In this document: positions 1-8,052 of the stretch, one piece after another | Layout of the letters: every line of letters begins with the position of its first letter | Position numbering within the stretch: the first letter of the stretch is position 1 | NCBI GenBank assembly: GCA_002421825.1 | Contig: DISR01000017.1 | Span: forward strand, 1-32,457 | Source: Thiobacillus sp. UBA6205 | Lineage (GTDB): Bacteria > Pseudomonadota > Gammaproteobacteria > Burkholderiales > Thiobacillaceae | Direction of reading: 5' to 3' | DNA: 32,457 bases | Made by a program: the position numbers and the translations under genes | The notes under the pieces: generated by a model | What the model was told of the DNA's origin: nothing | Database searches by the model: none | The model's input: only the letters and a program-made list of their open reading frames with translations

Positions 1-228
1 GGCCTCCTACAACATCACACCCCAAACCCATCGGCCCGGGGGCGGGCCTCCTACAACACCGCCTTTGTGGGAGCGGTGCCTGTGTGGGAGCGGCGCCCTC
101 GCCGCGATTGGCCTTCCCCAAACCCATCGGCCCGGGGGCGGGCCTCCTACAACATCTCACCCCAAACCCCATCGGCCCGGGGGCGGGCCTCCTACAACAT
201 CCTGTGGGAGCGGCGCCCTCGCCGCGAT
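1..228. repeat. Cluster of REP-like palindromic repeats in two orientations
   Basis: About 26-nt units alternate in orientation. Plus-orientation units start TGTGGGAG and form a GCGGCG/CGCCGC hairpin (83-108 and 203-228, identical; a degenerate start lies at 66-80). Minus-orientation units, read on the minus strand, start TGTAGGAG and form a GGCCCG/CGGGCC hairpin (29-57, 125-153, 170-198, plus a cut copy at 1-13). Both types have a GTRG head, a short GC hairpin and a CGAT tail, so they are one family. This is the usual form of REP elements mobilised by REP-associated tyrosine transposases (RAYT); no RAYT gene is in the window. The last unit ends on the first base of the stop codon of the next gene. 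Confidence 0.85.
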
Positions 229-647
229 CAGCCTTGCCTGCCCGGAAACGGCAGCACGGCGGCGGGTTCTTCGATGCGTTCCTTGCCGGCCATGGCCTGC
301 AAGGCCTTGGGAAATTCGCCCATCAGCCGCGTCATGAGTTGCAGCGATCCGTCCGTATAGAAGGCGGCTTCGAATTCGATGCGCTCGTCGAGTGCGTTGC
401 GCGCCTGGCGGCGGAAGGCCTGCCAGGCGATCTGCACCTGGGACGGGCGTTCGCGGTCGACGAAGACGATTTCTTCCTGGTCGATGACGGCGAGGTACTG
501 CATGCTGCGAATGGGCACGAACACGCAGGGTTTGCCGCTTGAGCGGATGGCGCGCGCCAGCAGGAGGTGCGCGAGGTTGTATGTGTCCGCCGGCAAATGC
601 CGCGTCTCGCGTAGAATCGGGTCTTCCCGGTATAGCTTCAGTTCCAT
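228..647 (-). CDS. Conserved hypothetical protein, 139 aa
   Basis: Soluble-looking 139-aa protein with no signal peptide or membrane segment and no motif I can assign. The sequence alternates strand-like stretches (PCVFVPIRSMQYLAVI, EIVFVDRERP) with helices and ends in a low-complexity tail. Codon use matches its neighbours, so it looks like a real gene. A purine-rich stretch (GAGGGCAGG) precedes the ATG. It is divergent from the RNA methyltransferase gene with only 14 bp between start codons, so promoters must overlap the opposite coding regions. Its stop codon abuts a REP-like repeat. Function unknown. Confidence 0.7.
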   Translation of the reverse strand: MELKLYREDPILRETRHLPADTYNLAHLLLARAIRSSGKPCVFVPIRSMQYLAVIDQEEIVFVDRERPSQVQIAWQAFRRQARNALDERIEFEAAFYTDGSLQLMTRLMGEFPKALQAMAGKERIEEPAAVLPFPGRQG

Positions 648-661
648 AACTGCCTGCCCTC

Positions 662-1924
662 GTGTCGCTCAAACTTACTCCAGCCCAGTTCCAGGAAGCA
701 AGCACCCTGCTGGTCGAGGTGCTGCAATTCGCGGCGCCGGCCGATGTCCTGCTGTCGGCGCATTTCCGCCGCAACGCAAAACTCGGCAGCCTCGACCGCG
801 AGCGGATCGCCGACTGCGTGTACGGCGTGCTGCGCCGGCTGCTCGCGCTGCGCTGGCTCATGCCGGAGGCCACGCCGCGCCTGTTGCTGCTGATGTGGCT
901 GGCGCGTTTCCAGGGCATCAGCCTGCGCGAGCTGGAGCCGCTCACGCGCGAGAAGGACCGCGCGAGTCTGGCCGAAGCCAAGGCGAAATCGCTCGACCAG
1001 GCCCCGCTGTCGGTGCAGGCCGAGCTGCCGGAATGGGTGATCGAAGCGCTCTCCGCCACGCATGACACCGCCGCCCTGCTCGCGCTGGGCCGCGCGCTCA
1101 TGCAGCCGGCGCCGCTGGATTTGCGCGTGAACATCCACAAGGCCAACCGCGATGCGGTGCTGGCGAAACTCCGCGAAGCCGGCATCGAGGCGGCGCCCAC
1201 GCCCTGGTCGCCGTGGGGCATCCGCATCGCGCATCCGTTCGACCTTTCGCGCCATCCATTGTTCAAGGAGGGCCTGATCGAGGTGCAGGACGAGGGCAGC
1301 CAGTTGCTGGCGCTGCTGACCGGGGCGCGGCGCGGGGAGATGGTGGCGGACCTGTGCGCGGGCGCGGGCGGCAAGACGCTGGCGCTGGGGGCAAGCATGG
1401 CCTCCAGCGGCCGGCTGTATGCCTTCGACATCAGCGAGAAGCGGCTCGCCAGGCTGTCGCCGCGCCTGAAACGCTCGGGCCTGTCGAACGTGACGGCGCA
1501 GGTGATCGCCAACGAGAACGACACGCGCCTCAAGCGCCTCGCCGGCAAGCTCGACCGCGTGCTGATCGACGCGCCCTGCTCGGGCCTGGGCACGCTGCGC
1601 CGCGACCCGGGCCTGAAATTCCGCCAGTCGCCGGACGCGGTGGCCGCGCTCGCACGGACGCAGGCGAGCCTGATCCGCGCCGGCGGCCGGCTGGTCAAGC
1701 CCGGCGGCCGCCTGGTGTACGCCACCTGCAGCCTGTTGCCGGCGGAGAACCAGGCCATCGTGCAAGGCTTTCTCGCCGAGCACCCCGAGTTCAGGCGCGT
1801 GCCGGCGAACGAGGCGCTGGCCGCGTGCCGGGTCGCGCTCGACACCGGCGAATATCTGCAGATGAATCCGGCCGCGCATGGCACGGATGGTTTTTTTGCG
1901 GCAGTATTGGAAAAACAAGCCTGA
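662..1924 (+). CDS. RsmB/NOP family SAM-dependent RNA (cytosine-5) methyltransferase
   Basis: This 420-aa protein probably methylates cytosine C5 in rRNA (or tRNA) using S-adenosylmethionine. The SAM-binding loop is at residues 229-238 (ADLCAGAGGK). The two cysteines of the m5C mechanism are visible: motif IV DAPCSG with Cys306 (product release) and motif VI ATCSL with Cys356 (nucleophile). Residues 1-120 form a helical N-terminal region that may correspond to the NusB-like domain of RsmB, and the length is close to E. coli RsmB (about 430 aa). The start is a GTG with no good Shine-Dalgarno; no in-frame ATG lies near it. The classical rsmB context (def, fmt) is absent, so a paralogue with another target is possible. 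It begins a plus-strand run with the acyl-CoA synthetase 30 bp downstream. Confidence 0.88.
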   Translation: MSLKLTPAQFQEASTLLVEVLQFAAPADVLLSAHFRRNAKLGSLDRERIADCVYGVLRRLLALRWLMPEATPRLLLLMWLARFQGISLRELEPLTREKDRASLAEAKAKSLDQAPLSVQAELPEWVIEALSATHDTAALLALGRALMQPAPLDLRVNIHKANRDAVLAKLREAGIEAAPTPWSPWGIRIAHPFDLSRHPLFKEGLIEVQDEGSQLLALLTGARRGEMVADLCAGAGGKTLALGASMASSGRLYAFDISEKRLARLSPRLKRSGLSNVTAQVIANENDTRLKRLAGKLDRVLIDAPCSGLGTLRRDPGLKFRQSPDAVAALARTQASLIRAGGRLVKPGGRLVYATCSLLPAENQAIVQGFLAEHPEFRRVPANEALAACRVALDTGEYLQMNPAAHGTDGFFAAVLEKQA

Positions 1925-1954
1925 CAATTCGATAACAACGGGCCCGTCGACCCC

Positions 1955-3766
1955 ATGCCTGAGAGCCCCATCAATCCGGACCGCGCACAGACCCTGAGCG
2001 GACTGTTCCGCGCGCGCGCGGCGGCCACGCCGGACAAGCCGGCCTACCGCCAGTACGACGCCGCGTCGGAATCCTGGAAAAGCTTCAGCTGGCGCGAGAT
2101 CGCGCATGAGGTCGCGCGCTGGCAGGCGGCGCTGGCGCAGGAGGCCCTTGCCCCCGGCGACCGCGTCGCGGTGATGCTGAAGAACTGCGCGGAGTGGGTG
2201 ATCTTCGACCAGGCCGCGCTGGGCCTGGGGCTGGTGACGGTGCCGCTTTATCTCGACGACCGCCCGGACAACGCCGCCTGGATCATCGACAACGCGGGCG
2301 CGCGCCTTTTGCTGGTGGAGGGCCGCTTCCAGCACCGCAAGGTGGCGGAGATCGTCGCCACGTCGAAGTCGCTGCAGCGCGTGGTGAGCCTGCTGCCGCC
2401 GGAAAGGCTCGCGGACTGGAGCCCGAAGTTCGTGCTGGCCGCGGACTGGCTGAAGGCGGCCGCGGGCGCCGAGGTGCGCGAGCGCCGCATCGACGCCGAC
2501 ATGCTGGCTTCCATCGTCTACACCTCGGGCACGACCGGCCGCCCCAAGGGGGTGATGCTCACGCACGAGAACATGCTGTGGAACGCGTGGTACGCAAGCC
2601 GCTGCGCGGATTTCGGCGCCGACGAGGTCTTCCTGTCCTTTTTGCCGCTGTCGCACACGCTTGAGCGCACCGGCGGCTATTACCTGCCCATGCTCGCGGG
2701 CTGCGAGGTGGCCTTCGCGCGCTCGATCAACCTGCTCGCGCAGGATCTGCTCAGCATCCGCCCGACGGTGCTGGTTTCGGTGCCGCGCATCTACGAGCGC
2801 GTGCATGCGCGCATCCAGGATGCGCTGGCGAAGAAGGGGCCGGCCGCGCAGGCCCTGTTCGCACTTGCCGTCGATGTCGGCTGGAGCCGCTTCGAGCACG
2901 CGCAGGGCCGCGCGCCCTGGCATCCCAGGCTGCTCTTGTGGCCGCCGCTGAAGAAGCTGGTGGCCGACGGCGTGACGCAGAAGCTCGGCGGCCGCCTGAA
3001 ATACGCAATCTCGGGCGGGGCCGCCCTGCCGCCCCGGATCGCCCGGGTCTTCATCAGCCTGGGCGTGCCGCTGCTGCAGGGCTACGGCCTCACCGAGGCA
3101 AGCCCGGTGGTGACGGTCAACCGTCCCGAATCGAACATCCCCGAGAGCATCGGCCTGCCGCTGCCGGGCATGGAAATGAAGATCGGCGAGCACGACGAAT
3201 TGCTCACGCGCAGCCGCTGCGTGATGCGCGGCTACTGGGACAACCCCGAGGCCACCGCCGCCGCCATCGACGGCGCCGGCTGGCTGCACAGCGGCGACCA
3301 GGTGCGCGTGGACGATCGCGGCCACTATCACATCATCGGCCGCATCAAGGACATCATCGTGCTGAACAACGGCGAGAAGGTGCCGCCCGGCGACATGGAG
3401 TCGGCCATCACCCTCGATCCGCTGTTCGGGCAGGTGATGCTGGTCGGCGAGGGCAAGCCCTTTCTCGCCGCGCTCGCCGTGCTGGACGAGGAGCACTGGC
3501 AATCCTGGTGCGCGGAGCAAAACCTCGACGCATCGCGTGCCGAAACCCTGCGCGACAGCCAGGTGCACAAGAAGCTGCTCGCCAGGCTGGCCGGCCGCCT
3601 CCGGGATTTTCCCGGTTACGCGCAGGTCAGGCGCGCGCATTTCACGCTCGAGCCGTGGACCGTGGAAAACGGCTATCTCACGCCGACCATGAAAACCAGG
3701 CGCAACCGGATAGCGGAACGCCATGCGCAGGAAATCGAGGCCATGTTCCGCAACCTGGCCGGCTAG
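1955..3766 (+). CDS. Long-chain acyl-CoA synthetase (AMP-forming, FadD/FAA1 type)
   Basis: 603 aa, ANL superfamily. It activates fatty acids with ATP to acyl-AMP and then acyl-CoA at the inner face of the membrane. Visible motifs: P-loop YTSGTTGRPKGVML (189-202), adenine-binding GYGLTE (376-381), the ribose-binding SGD (446-448), hinge IGRIKDIIVLNNGEKV (about 461-476) and the C-terminal lysine in TPTMKTRRNR. Length fits long-chain synthetases. It is followed after 33 bp by a FadL-type porin, which suggests an import-activation pair. In Xanthomonas the DSF locus includes RpfB, an acyl-CoA ligase of the same superfamily that turns over DSF; a similar role here is inference only, since the rpf genes lie 6.7 kb downstream. 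Chain-length preference cannot be read from sequence. Confidence 0.9.
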   Translation: MPESPINPDRAQTLSGLFRARAAATPDKPAYRQYDAASESWKSFSWREIAHEVARWQAALAQEALAPGDRVAVMLKNCAEWVIFDQAALGLGLVTVPLYLDDRPDNAAWIIDNAGARLLLVEGRFQHRKVAEIVATSKSLQRVVSLLPPERLADWSPKFVLAADWLKAAAGAEVRERRIDADMLASIVYTSGTTGRPKGVMLTHENMLWNAWYASRCADFGADEVFLSFLPLSHTLERTGGYYLPMLAGCEVAFARSINLLAQDLLSIRPTVLVSVPRIYERVHARIQDALAKKGPAAQALFALAVDVGWSRFEHAQGRAPWHPRLLLWPPLKKLVADGVTQKLGGRLKYAISGGAALPPRIARVFISLGVPLLQGYGLTEASPVVTVNRPESNIPESIGLPLPGMEMKIGEHDELLTRSRCVMRGYWDNPEATAAAIDGAGWLHSGDQVRVDDRGHYHIIGRIKDIIVLNNGEKVPPGDMESAITLDPLFGQVMLVGEGKPFLAALAVLDEEHWQSWCAEQNLDASRAETLRDSQVHKKLLARLAGRLRDFPGYAQVRRAHFTLEPWTVENGYLTPTMKTRRNRIAERHAQEIEAMFRNLAG

Positions 3767-3799
3767 AACAATCAGGATTACTTGACGGAGAAACAATAA

Positions 3800-5017
3800 A
3801 TGCACCGAACGCACGCACTTTCAGGCCTCCTTGTCGCGGCCCTTGCCGGCCACGCCCATGCGGCCGGCTTTTCCCTGATCGAACAGAGCGCCAGCGGCCT
3901 CGGCAACGCCTATGCCGGCGCCGCGGCCGTGGCCCAGGACGCGAGCACCCTCTATTTCAATCCGGCCGGCATGGCGCTGTTGCCGGACAGCCAGCTCGTG
4001 CTTGCCGGGCACCTCATCAGGCCCCGCGCGGAATTTTCCGGTTCGGTCACGCCGGACATCGGCGGCAACCAGGGCGGCGATGCCGGCGGCTGGGCGCTGG
4101 TGCCGAATTTCTACTACGCGCGCAGGCTCACCCCCACGCTGCATGCCGGCATCGGCGTCAATGCGCCTTTCGGCCTCAAGACGGAATACGACGACGGCTG
4201 GATCGGCCGCTACCAGGCGCTCAAGTCGGAGGTGAAGACGATCAACGTCAACCCTTCCCTCGCCTGGAAGCCGACCGAAAACCTTGCCGTCGGCGCGGGG
4301 GTCAGCCTCCAGCGCATCGAGACGACCCTGAGCAACTTCGCGGGCGCCGCCGGCACCGCCAAGGTGCAGGGCGATGATTACAGCTGGGGCTTCAACCTCG
4401 GCGCCCTGTGGCAGGTCTCGCCGCAGACCCGCCTGGGCCTGGCCTACCGCTCCGAAATCGAACACGAACTGGAAGGCAAGGCACGATTCAATGCCATGCC
4501 GGAACTGAACAGCGGCATCACGGCAAAAACCACCCTGCCGGATTCGGCCTCGCTGAGCCTGTTCCACAGGCTGTCGCCGCAATGGGAGCTGCTTGCCGAC
4601 ATCAGTTGGATGGGCTGGAGCGATTTCGACGAGCTGGCCATTTACCGCAACAGCGGCTCGCTGCTCTCCTATACGCCGGAGAACTGGAACGACAGCATGC
4701 GCTACTCGCTGGGCGCAACCTGGCATGCCAGCGACAGGCTGAGCCTGCGCGGCGGCGTGGCTTACGACGAGGCGGTGGTTTCCGAAGCCGACCGCACCGC
4801 CCGCATTCCCGACGGTCCGCGCACCTGGCTGGCCGTGGGCGGACAATACCGGCTCTCGCGCCAGGACGCGCTGGATTTCGGCTATGCGCACCTGTTCGTC
4901 GGCGACGTCAGGATCAGCAGCCCCGCCGAGGGCACGATCCCGATGAGCCCCATACTGACGGGAGCCTATGACAGCGCCGTGGACATCATCAGCTTCCAGT
5001 ACACCCATGCCTTCTGA
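3800..5017 (+). CDS. FadL/OmpP1/TodX family outer-membrane long-chain fatty acid transporter
   Basis: 405 aa. An N-terminal signal peptide (about residues 1-21, cut after AHA) exposes a mature N-terminus beginning AGFSLIEQSASGLGNAYAG. This is the FadL hatch signature, followed by STLYFNPAGMALL. The remainder is beta-barrel-like and ends in a terminal aromatic residue (HAF), as in outer-membrane proteins. The family forms 14-stranded barrels that let hydrophobic compounds (long-chain fatty acids, alkanes, aromatics) diffuse laterally into the outer membrane. GGAGAAACAATAA before the ATG is a good ribosome-binding site. It lies directly behind the acyl-CoA synthetase and probably shares its transcript. 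Possible substrates include exogenous fatty acids or the DSF signal; the sequence does not decide. Confidence 0.9.
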   Translation: MHRTHALSGLLVAALAGHAHAAGFSLIEQSASGLGNAYAGAAAVAQDASTLYFNPAGMALLPDSQLVLAGHLIRPRAEFSGSVTPDIGGNQGGDAGGWALVPNFYYARRLTPTLHAGIGVNAPFGLKTEYDDGWIGRYQALKSEVKTINVNPSLAWKPTENLAVGAGVSLQRIETTLSNFAGAAGTAKVQGDDYSWGFNLGALWQVSPQTRLGLAYRSEIEHELEGKARFNAMPELNSGITAKTTLPDSASLSLFHRLSPQWELLADISWMGWSDFDELAIYRNSGSLLSYTPENWNDSMRYSLGATWHASDRLSLRGGVAYDEAVVSEADRTARIPDGPRTWLAVGGQYRLSRQDALDFGYAHLFVGDVRISSPAEGTIPMSPILTGAYDSAVDIISFQYTHAF

Positions 5018-5032
5018 AGGCCCGTCGCAGGT

Positions 5033-6367
5033 ATGATTGATGCCGTCATTCGACGGCCCTGGCTTATGGCAGACTCACCACCGCACATCGACAATCTGCT
5101 GCTGCAACTGGTTGCCGACAGCCACAACACCGCCCTGCTGGTCCAGGCCGGCGTGCTGGTGCTGGCGGCGCTGCTCGGCTGGGGACTCGCGCGATTCCTG
5201 CGTTCGCGCATCTCGGGCATCGAACGGGCCTGGGCCGCGGGGGCGGCGGGCCTGCGCAAGGTGGGCATGCCGCTTCTGTTCCTGGCCCTGGTCTGGCTGT
5301 CCAGGGAACTGCTGGGCCTGTGGCAGGACGAGCTCCACCTGCTCAATCTCGCCATCCCCCTGCTCTCCGCCCTGGTCGGCGTCCGGCTGCTCATCCACGT
5401 CCTCCGCCATGCGCTCAGGCCCGGCGAGGCCCTGAAGGCCTGGGAGCGCACCATCGCCTGGGCCGTCTGGCTGGGCGTCGCCATGCACATCACGGGGGTG
5501 CTGCCGCGCATCAGCCAGGCGCTGGACGCGGTCGCCTTCAGTTCGGGCTCGCACCGGTTCTCGCTCCTGACGCTGTTCGAGGCGCTGACCGTCATCGTGC
5601 TGGCGGTCATCCTCGCGCTGTGGGTGTCGCAATTCATCGAAAGCCGGCTGATGAAGGTGCCGCACATGGACCTGAGCCTGCGCATGGCCTTCACCAAGGC
5701 CGCGCGCACCCTTCTGCTGGTGCTGGCGGTGCTGGTCGCGCTGCCGGCGGTGGGCATCGACCTCACCGTGCTGTCGGTATTCGGCGGGGCGCTCGGCGTG
5801 GGGCTGGGCTTCGGCCTGCAGAAGATCGCCAGCAACTACGTGTCCGGCTTCATCATCCTGCTCGACCGCTCGATCCGCATCGGCGACATGGTCACGGTGG
5901 ACAACAAGTACGGCCAGGTCAGCCAGATCAACACCCGCTATACCCTGCTCAGGGCCCAGGACGGCACCGAGTCCATCATTCCCAACGAACTCCTGATCAC
6001 GCAGACCGTGGTCAACCATTCGCTGTCCAGGCCGGACATCCGGGTGGGACTGCCCATCCAGGTGGCCTACTCGACCGACCTCGGCCAGGCCCGCGACCTG
6101 ATGCTGGAAGTCGCGCGCGCGCACCCGCGCGTGATCACCGAGGGCGACAACCTGCCCAGGGTGCTGCTCAGCGAATTCGCCGACAACGGCATCAACCTGG
6201 AGCTGGCGGTGTGGATCCACGACCCCGAGGAAGGCCAGCTGAACCTCAGATCCGACCTGTACTGGGCCATCTGGGAAGCCTTCAGGAAGGCCGATATCGA
6301 GATCCCGTTCCCGCAGCGCGTGGTGCACATGGCCGGAAAACCGATTGACCGGGGCTTTGCCGCATAA
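5033..6367 (+). CDS. MscS-family mechanosensitive ion channel
   Basis: 444-aa inner-membrane protein with about five hydrophobic segments (roughly residues 34-55, 77-95, 104-123, 140-156, 178-200) before the conserved pore helix and beta domain. The MscS signature is clear: a Gly/Ala-rich pore helix (residues 250-262, FGGALGVGLGFGL) and then QKIASNYVSGFIILLDRSIRIGD. The soluble part follows to the C-terminus. The family releases solutes on membrane tension. The extra N-terminal helices make it longer than E. coli MscS (286 aa), as in YbdG/YnaI-type members. Start 5033 has a weak AGGT just upstream; an in-frame ATG at 5066 is an alternative. It starts 15 bp after fadL-like, so it is probably co-transcribed. 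A link to lipid metabolism is not established. Confidence 0.88.
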   Translation: MIDAVIRRPWLMADSPPHIDNLLLQLVADSHNTALLVQAGVLVLAALLGWGLARFLRSRISGIERAWAAGAAGLRKVGMPLLFLALVWLSRELLGLWQDELHLLNLAIPLLSALVGVRLLIHVLRHALRPGEALKAWERTIAWAVWLGVAMHITGVLPRISQALDAVAFSSGSHRFSLLTLFEALTVIVLAVILALWVSQFIESRLMKVPHMDLSLRMAFTKAARTLLLVLAVLVALPAVGIDLTVLSVFGGALGVGLGFGLQKIASNYVSGFIILLDRSIRIGDMVTVDNKYGQVSQINTRYTLLRAQDGTESIIPNELLITQTVVNHSLSRPDIRVGLPIQVAYSTDLGQARDLMLEVARAHPRVITEGDNLPRVLLSEFADNGINLELAVWIHDPEEGQLNLRSDLYWAIWEAFRKADIEIPFPQRVVHMAGKPIDRGFAA

Positions 6368-6405
6368 TGAGGCATCTCTCGTGTCTGTTTTGAAGGACGA
6401 ATTGC

Positions 6406-7566
6406 ATGCCGTTATCCGTGTTTGAGCTGCCGCTGTGGAACCTCCCCTGGTGGCACTATGCGCTGATCACGCTGGCGCTGACCCACATCACCATCGCCTC
6501 GGTCACCATTTTCCTGCACCGCCACCAGGCCCACCGCGCGCTGGACCTGCACCCCGCCGTCAGCCATTTCTTCCGTTTCTGGCTGTGGCTGACCACGGGC
6601 ATGGTGACCAGGGCCTGGGCCGCCATCCACCGCAAGCACCACGCCAAGTGCGAAACCGCGGAAGACCCCCACAGTCCGCAGGTGCTGGGCCTGAAAAAGG
6701 TGTTCTTCGAAGGCGCCGAGCTCTACCGCGCCGAAGCCGGGAACCCCGAAACCCTGGAGAAATACGGCCGCGGCACCCCCGACGACTGGCTGGAGCGCCA
6801 TGTCTACACGCCGCATTCGGCCAGGGGCATCGTGCTCATGCTGCTGGTCGACGTCGCCCTGTTCGGCCCCATCGGCATTACCATCTGGGCGGTGCAGATG
6901 GCCTGGATTCCCGTGACCGCGGCCGGCATCATCAACGGCATGGGCCACTGCTGGGGCTACCGCAATTTCGCCTGCGAGGACGCGTCCACCAACCTCTCGC
7001 CGTGGGGCATCCTCATCGGCGGCGAGGAGCTGCACAACAACCACCACGCCTACGGCACCAGCGCGCGCCTGTCGAACAGGTGGTACGAGTTCGACATCGG
7101 CTGGCTGTACATCCGCATCCTGGAAACCCTGGGCCTGGCCAGGGTGCGCCGCGTGGCGCCCACGGTGAAGTGGCTGTCGCCCAGGCCCAGCGTCGACTTC
7201 TCGACCGTGCAGGCCGTCATCACCCACCGCTACGACGTGATGACCCGCTACGCCAGGCTGATGAACCGGCAGTTGAAGGACCATCTGCCGCAGGGCGTGA
7301 ACCTGGAGAAAATGCGCGAGTGGCTGCGCCTCGCCCCCGCCGTGCTCGGGCAGGACGAGAAGGCCGCGGTCGAGCAGGCGCTGGAGAAAAGCGACAGGCT
7401 GGCCCAGATCTACCACATGCGCCAGGAACTGGCCCGCATCTGGGAACGCTCCACGCTCTCGCGGGAGCAGCTGGTGCAGAACCTGCAGGACTGGTGCCAG
7501 AAGGCCGAGGCCAGCGGCATCGAGGCCCTGCGCGACTTCTCGCTCAAGCTGAGAAGCTACGCCTGA
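6406..7566 (+). CDS. Membrane acyl-CoA fatty acid desaturase (DesC/OLE1-like)
   Basis: 386 aa. It carries the three histidine boxes of di-iron membrane desaturases: HRHQAH (38-43), HRKHH (75-79) and HNNHH (210-214), with hydrophobic hairpins at about 15-37, 53-73 and 140-180. The HxxxxH/HxxHH/HxxHH pattern and spacing match delta-9 acyl-CoA/acyl-lipid desaturases, which put a cis double bond in an acyl chain using O2 and an electron donor. The C-terminal 120 residues (about 265-386) form a charged helical extension that is longer than in minimal family members. It follows the MscS gene by 38 bp. It may tune membrane fluidity. DSF synthesis itself does not need such a desaturase, because RpfF makes the cis-2 double bond by dehydration. 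Confidence 0.9.
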   Translation: MPLSVFELPLWNLPWWHYALITLALTHITIASVTIFLHRHQAHRALDLHPAVSHFFRFWLWLTTGMVTRAWAAIHRKHHAKCETAEDPHSPQVLGLKKVFFEGAELYRAEAGNPETLEKYGRGTPDDWLERHVYTPHSARGIVLMLLVDVALFGPIGITIWAVQMAWIPVTAAGIINGMGHCWGYRNFACEDASTNLSPWGILIGGEELHNNHHAYGTSARLSNRWYEFDIGWLYIRILETLGLARVRRVAPTVKWLSPRPSVDFSTVQAVITHRYDVMTRYARLMNRQLKDHLPQGVNLEKMREWLRLAPAVLGQDEKAAVEQALEKSDRLAQIYHMRQELARIWERSTLSREQLVQNLQDWCQKAEASGIEALRDFSLKLRSYA

Positions 7567-7574
7567 CGGGGTTT

Positions 7575-7598
7575 GCCGGCTGGCCAGGGCCAGCCGGC
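7575..7598. terminator. Perfect hairpin after the desaturase gene
   Basis: A 10-bp perfect stem (GCCGGCTGGC / GCCAGCCGGC) with loop CAGG starts 8 bp after the desaturase stop codon. No T-run follows, so it is not a textbook intrinsic terminator. It may instead stabilise the mRNA 3' end or act with other factors. The 50 bases after it (7630-7680) are unusually AT-rich for this window and may hold the promoter of the next operon, though no clean -35/-10 pair can be fixed. Confidence 0.5.
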
Positions 7599-7710
7599 AG
7601 GCGTCCCTCCCGAAGATGGGCGCGGTTCACGTTTTGTTTGCATATTTGTTTATCTTGTTGTACTTATATTATCCGTTCTCATTCGCACCCGGCCGACCAG
7701 ACAGCAATCC

Positions 7711-8052
7711 ATGCAAAAGATCAGGCGCTCTCATATCCTGCGCGTTCGGCTTGGCGAATTCGTCCTCCCCCCGATCGAAGACGGCCTCGTACTCGGGCGC
7801 GATTCCCCCATCGGGCCGGTAGCGGTTGGCAAGGCGTTGGGCTTGCTCACCAGCACGCCATTTGAACACGTCCCCGTCGAGGAGGATGACGTCATCGGCG
7901 ACCTGCTGGTACGCAGCGCCATCCTGCGCAAGATTTCTTCGTCCGACCTCGTGGCCTTCGTGCTGCAGGAGATTCGGCCTCTGATGGGCCCGGAGGAAAT
8001 CCTGCATCTGCACCTGGACATAGAGCTGCAGATTGAAGGCAAAAGCCAATGA
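7711..8052 (+). CDS. Small protein of unknown function coupled to a c-di-GMP gene
   Basis: 113 aa, acidic in its second half, with no membrane segment, signal peptide or recognisable motif. An upstream in-frame GTG/ATG extension is possible, but the AT-rich, promoter-like DNA at 7630-7680 argues for the ATG at 7711. Its stop overlaps the ATG of the CBS-PAS-GGDEF-EAL gene (ATGA at 8049-8052), which implies translational coupling and a shared role. It might bind or tune the downstream enzyme, or act in the same pathway; this is inference. Codons here and in the next gene end in A/T more often than in rpfG-rpfC, hinting at a separate origin for the pair. Confidence 0.6.
   Translation: MQKIRRSHILRVRLGEFVLPPIEDGLVLGRDSPIGPVAVGKALGLLTSTPFEHVPVEEDDVIGDLLVRSAILRKISSSDLVAFVLQEIRPLMGPEEILHLHLDIELQIEGKSQ

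Noticed and set aside
1..228. CRISPR array
   Set aside because: Units alternate in orientation, contain GC hairpins and lack regular unique spacers; a REP-type cluster fits better.
157..2037. 626-aa minus-strand open frame
   Set aside because: Antisense shadow of the methyltransferase gene, rich in Ser/Arg, without any domain.
638..3814. 1058-aa open frame on the minus strand across the methyltransferase and acyl-CoA synthetase genes
   Set aside because: Arises from high GC content in a frame antisense to two clear enzymes; His/Arg/Gln-rich composition and no motif.
7575..7598. Canonical rho-independent terminator
   Set aside because: The stem is perfect but no T-run follows on either strand, so it is listed only as a hairpin with moderate confidence.
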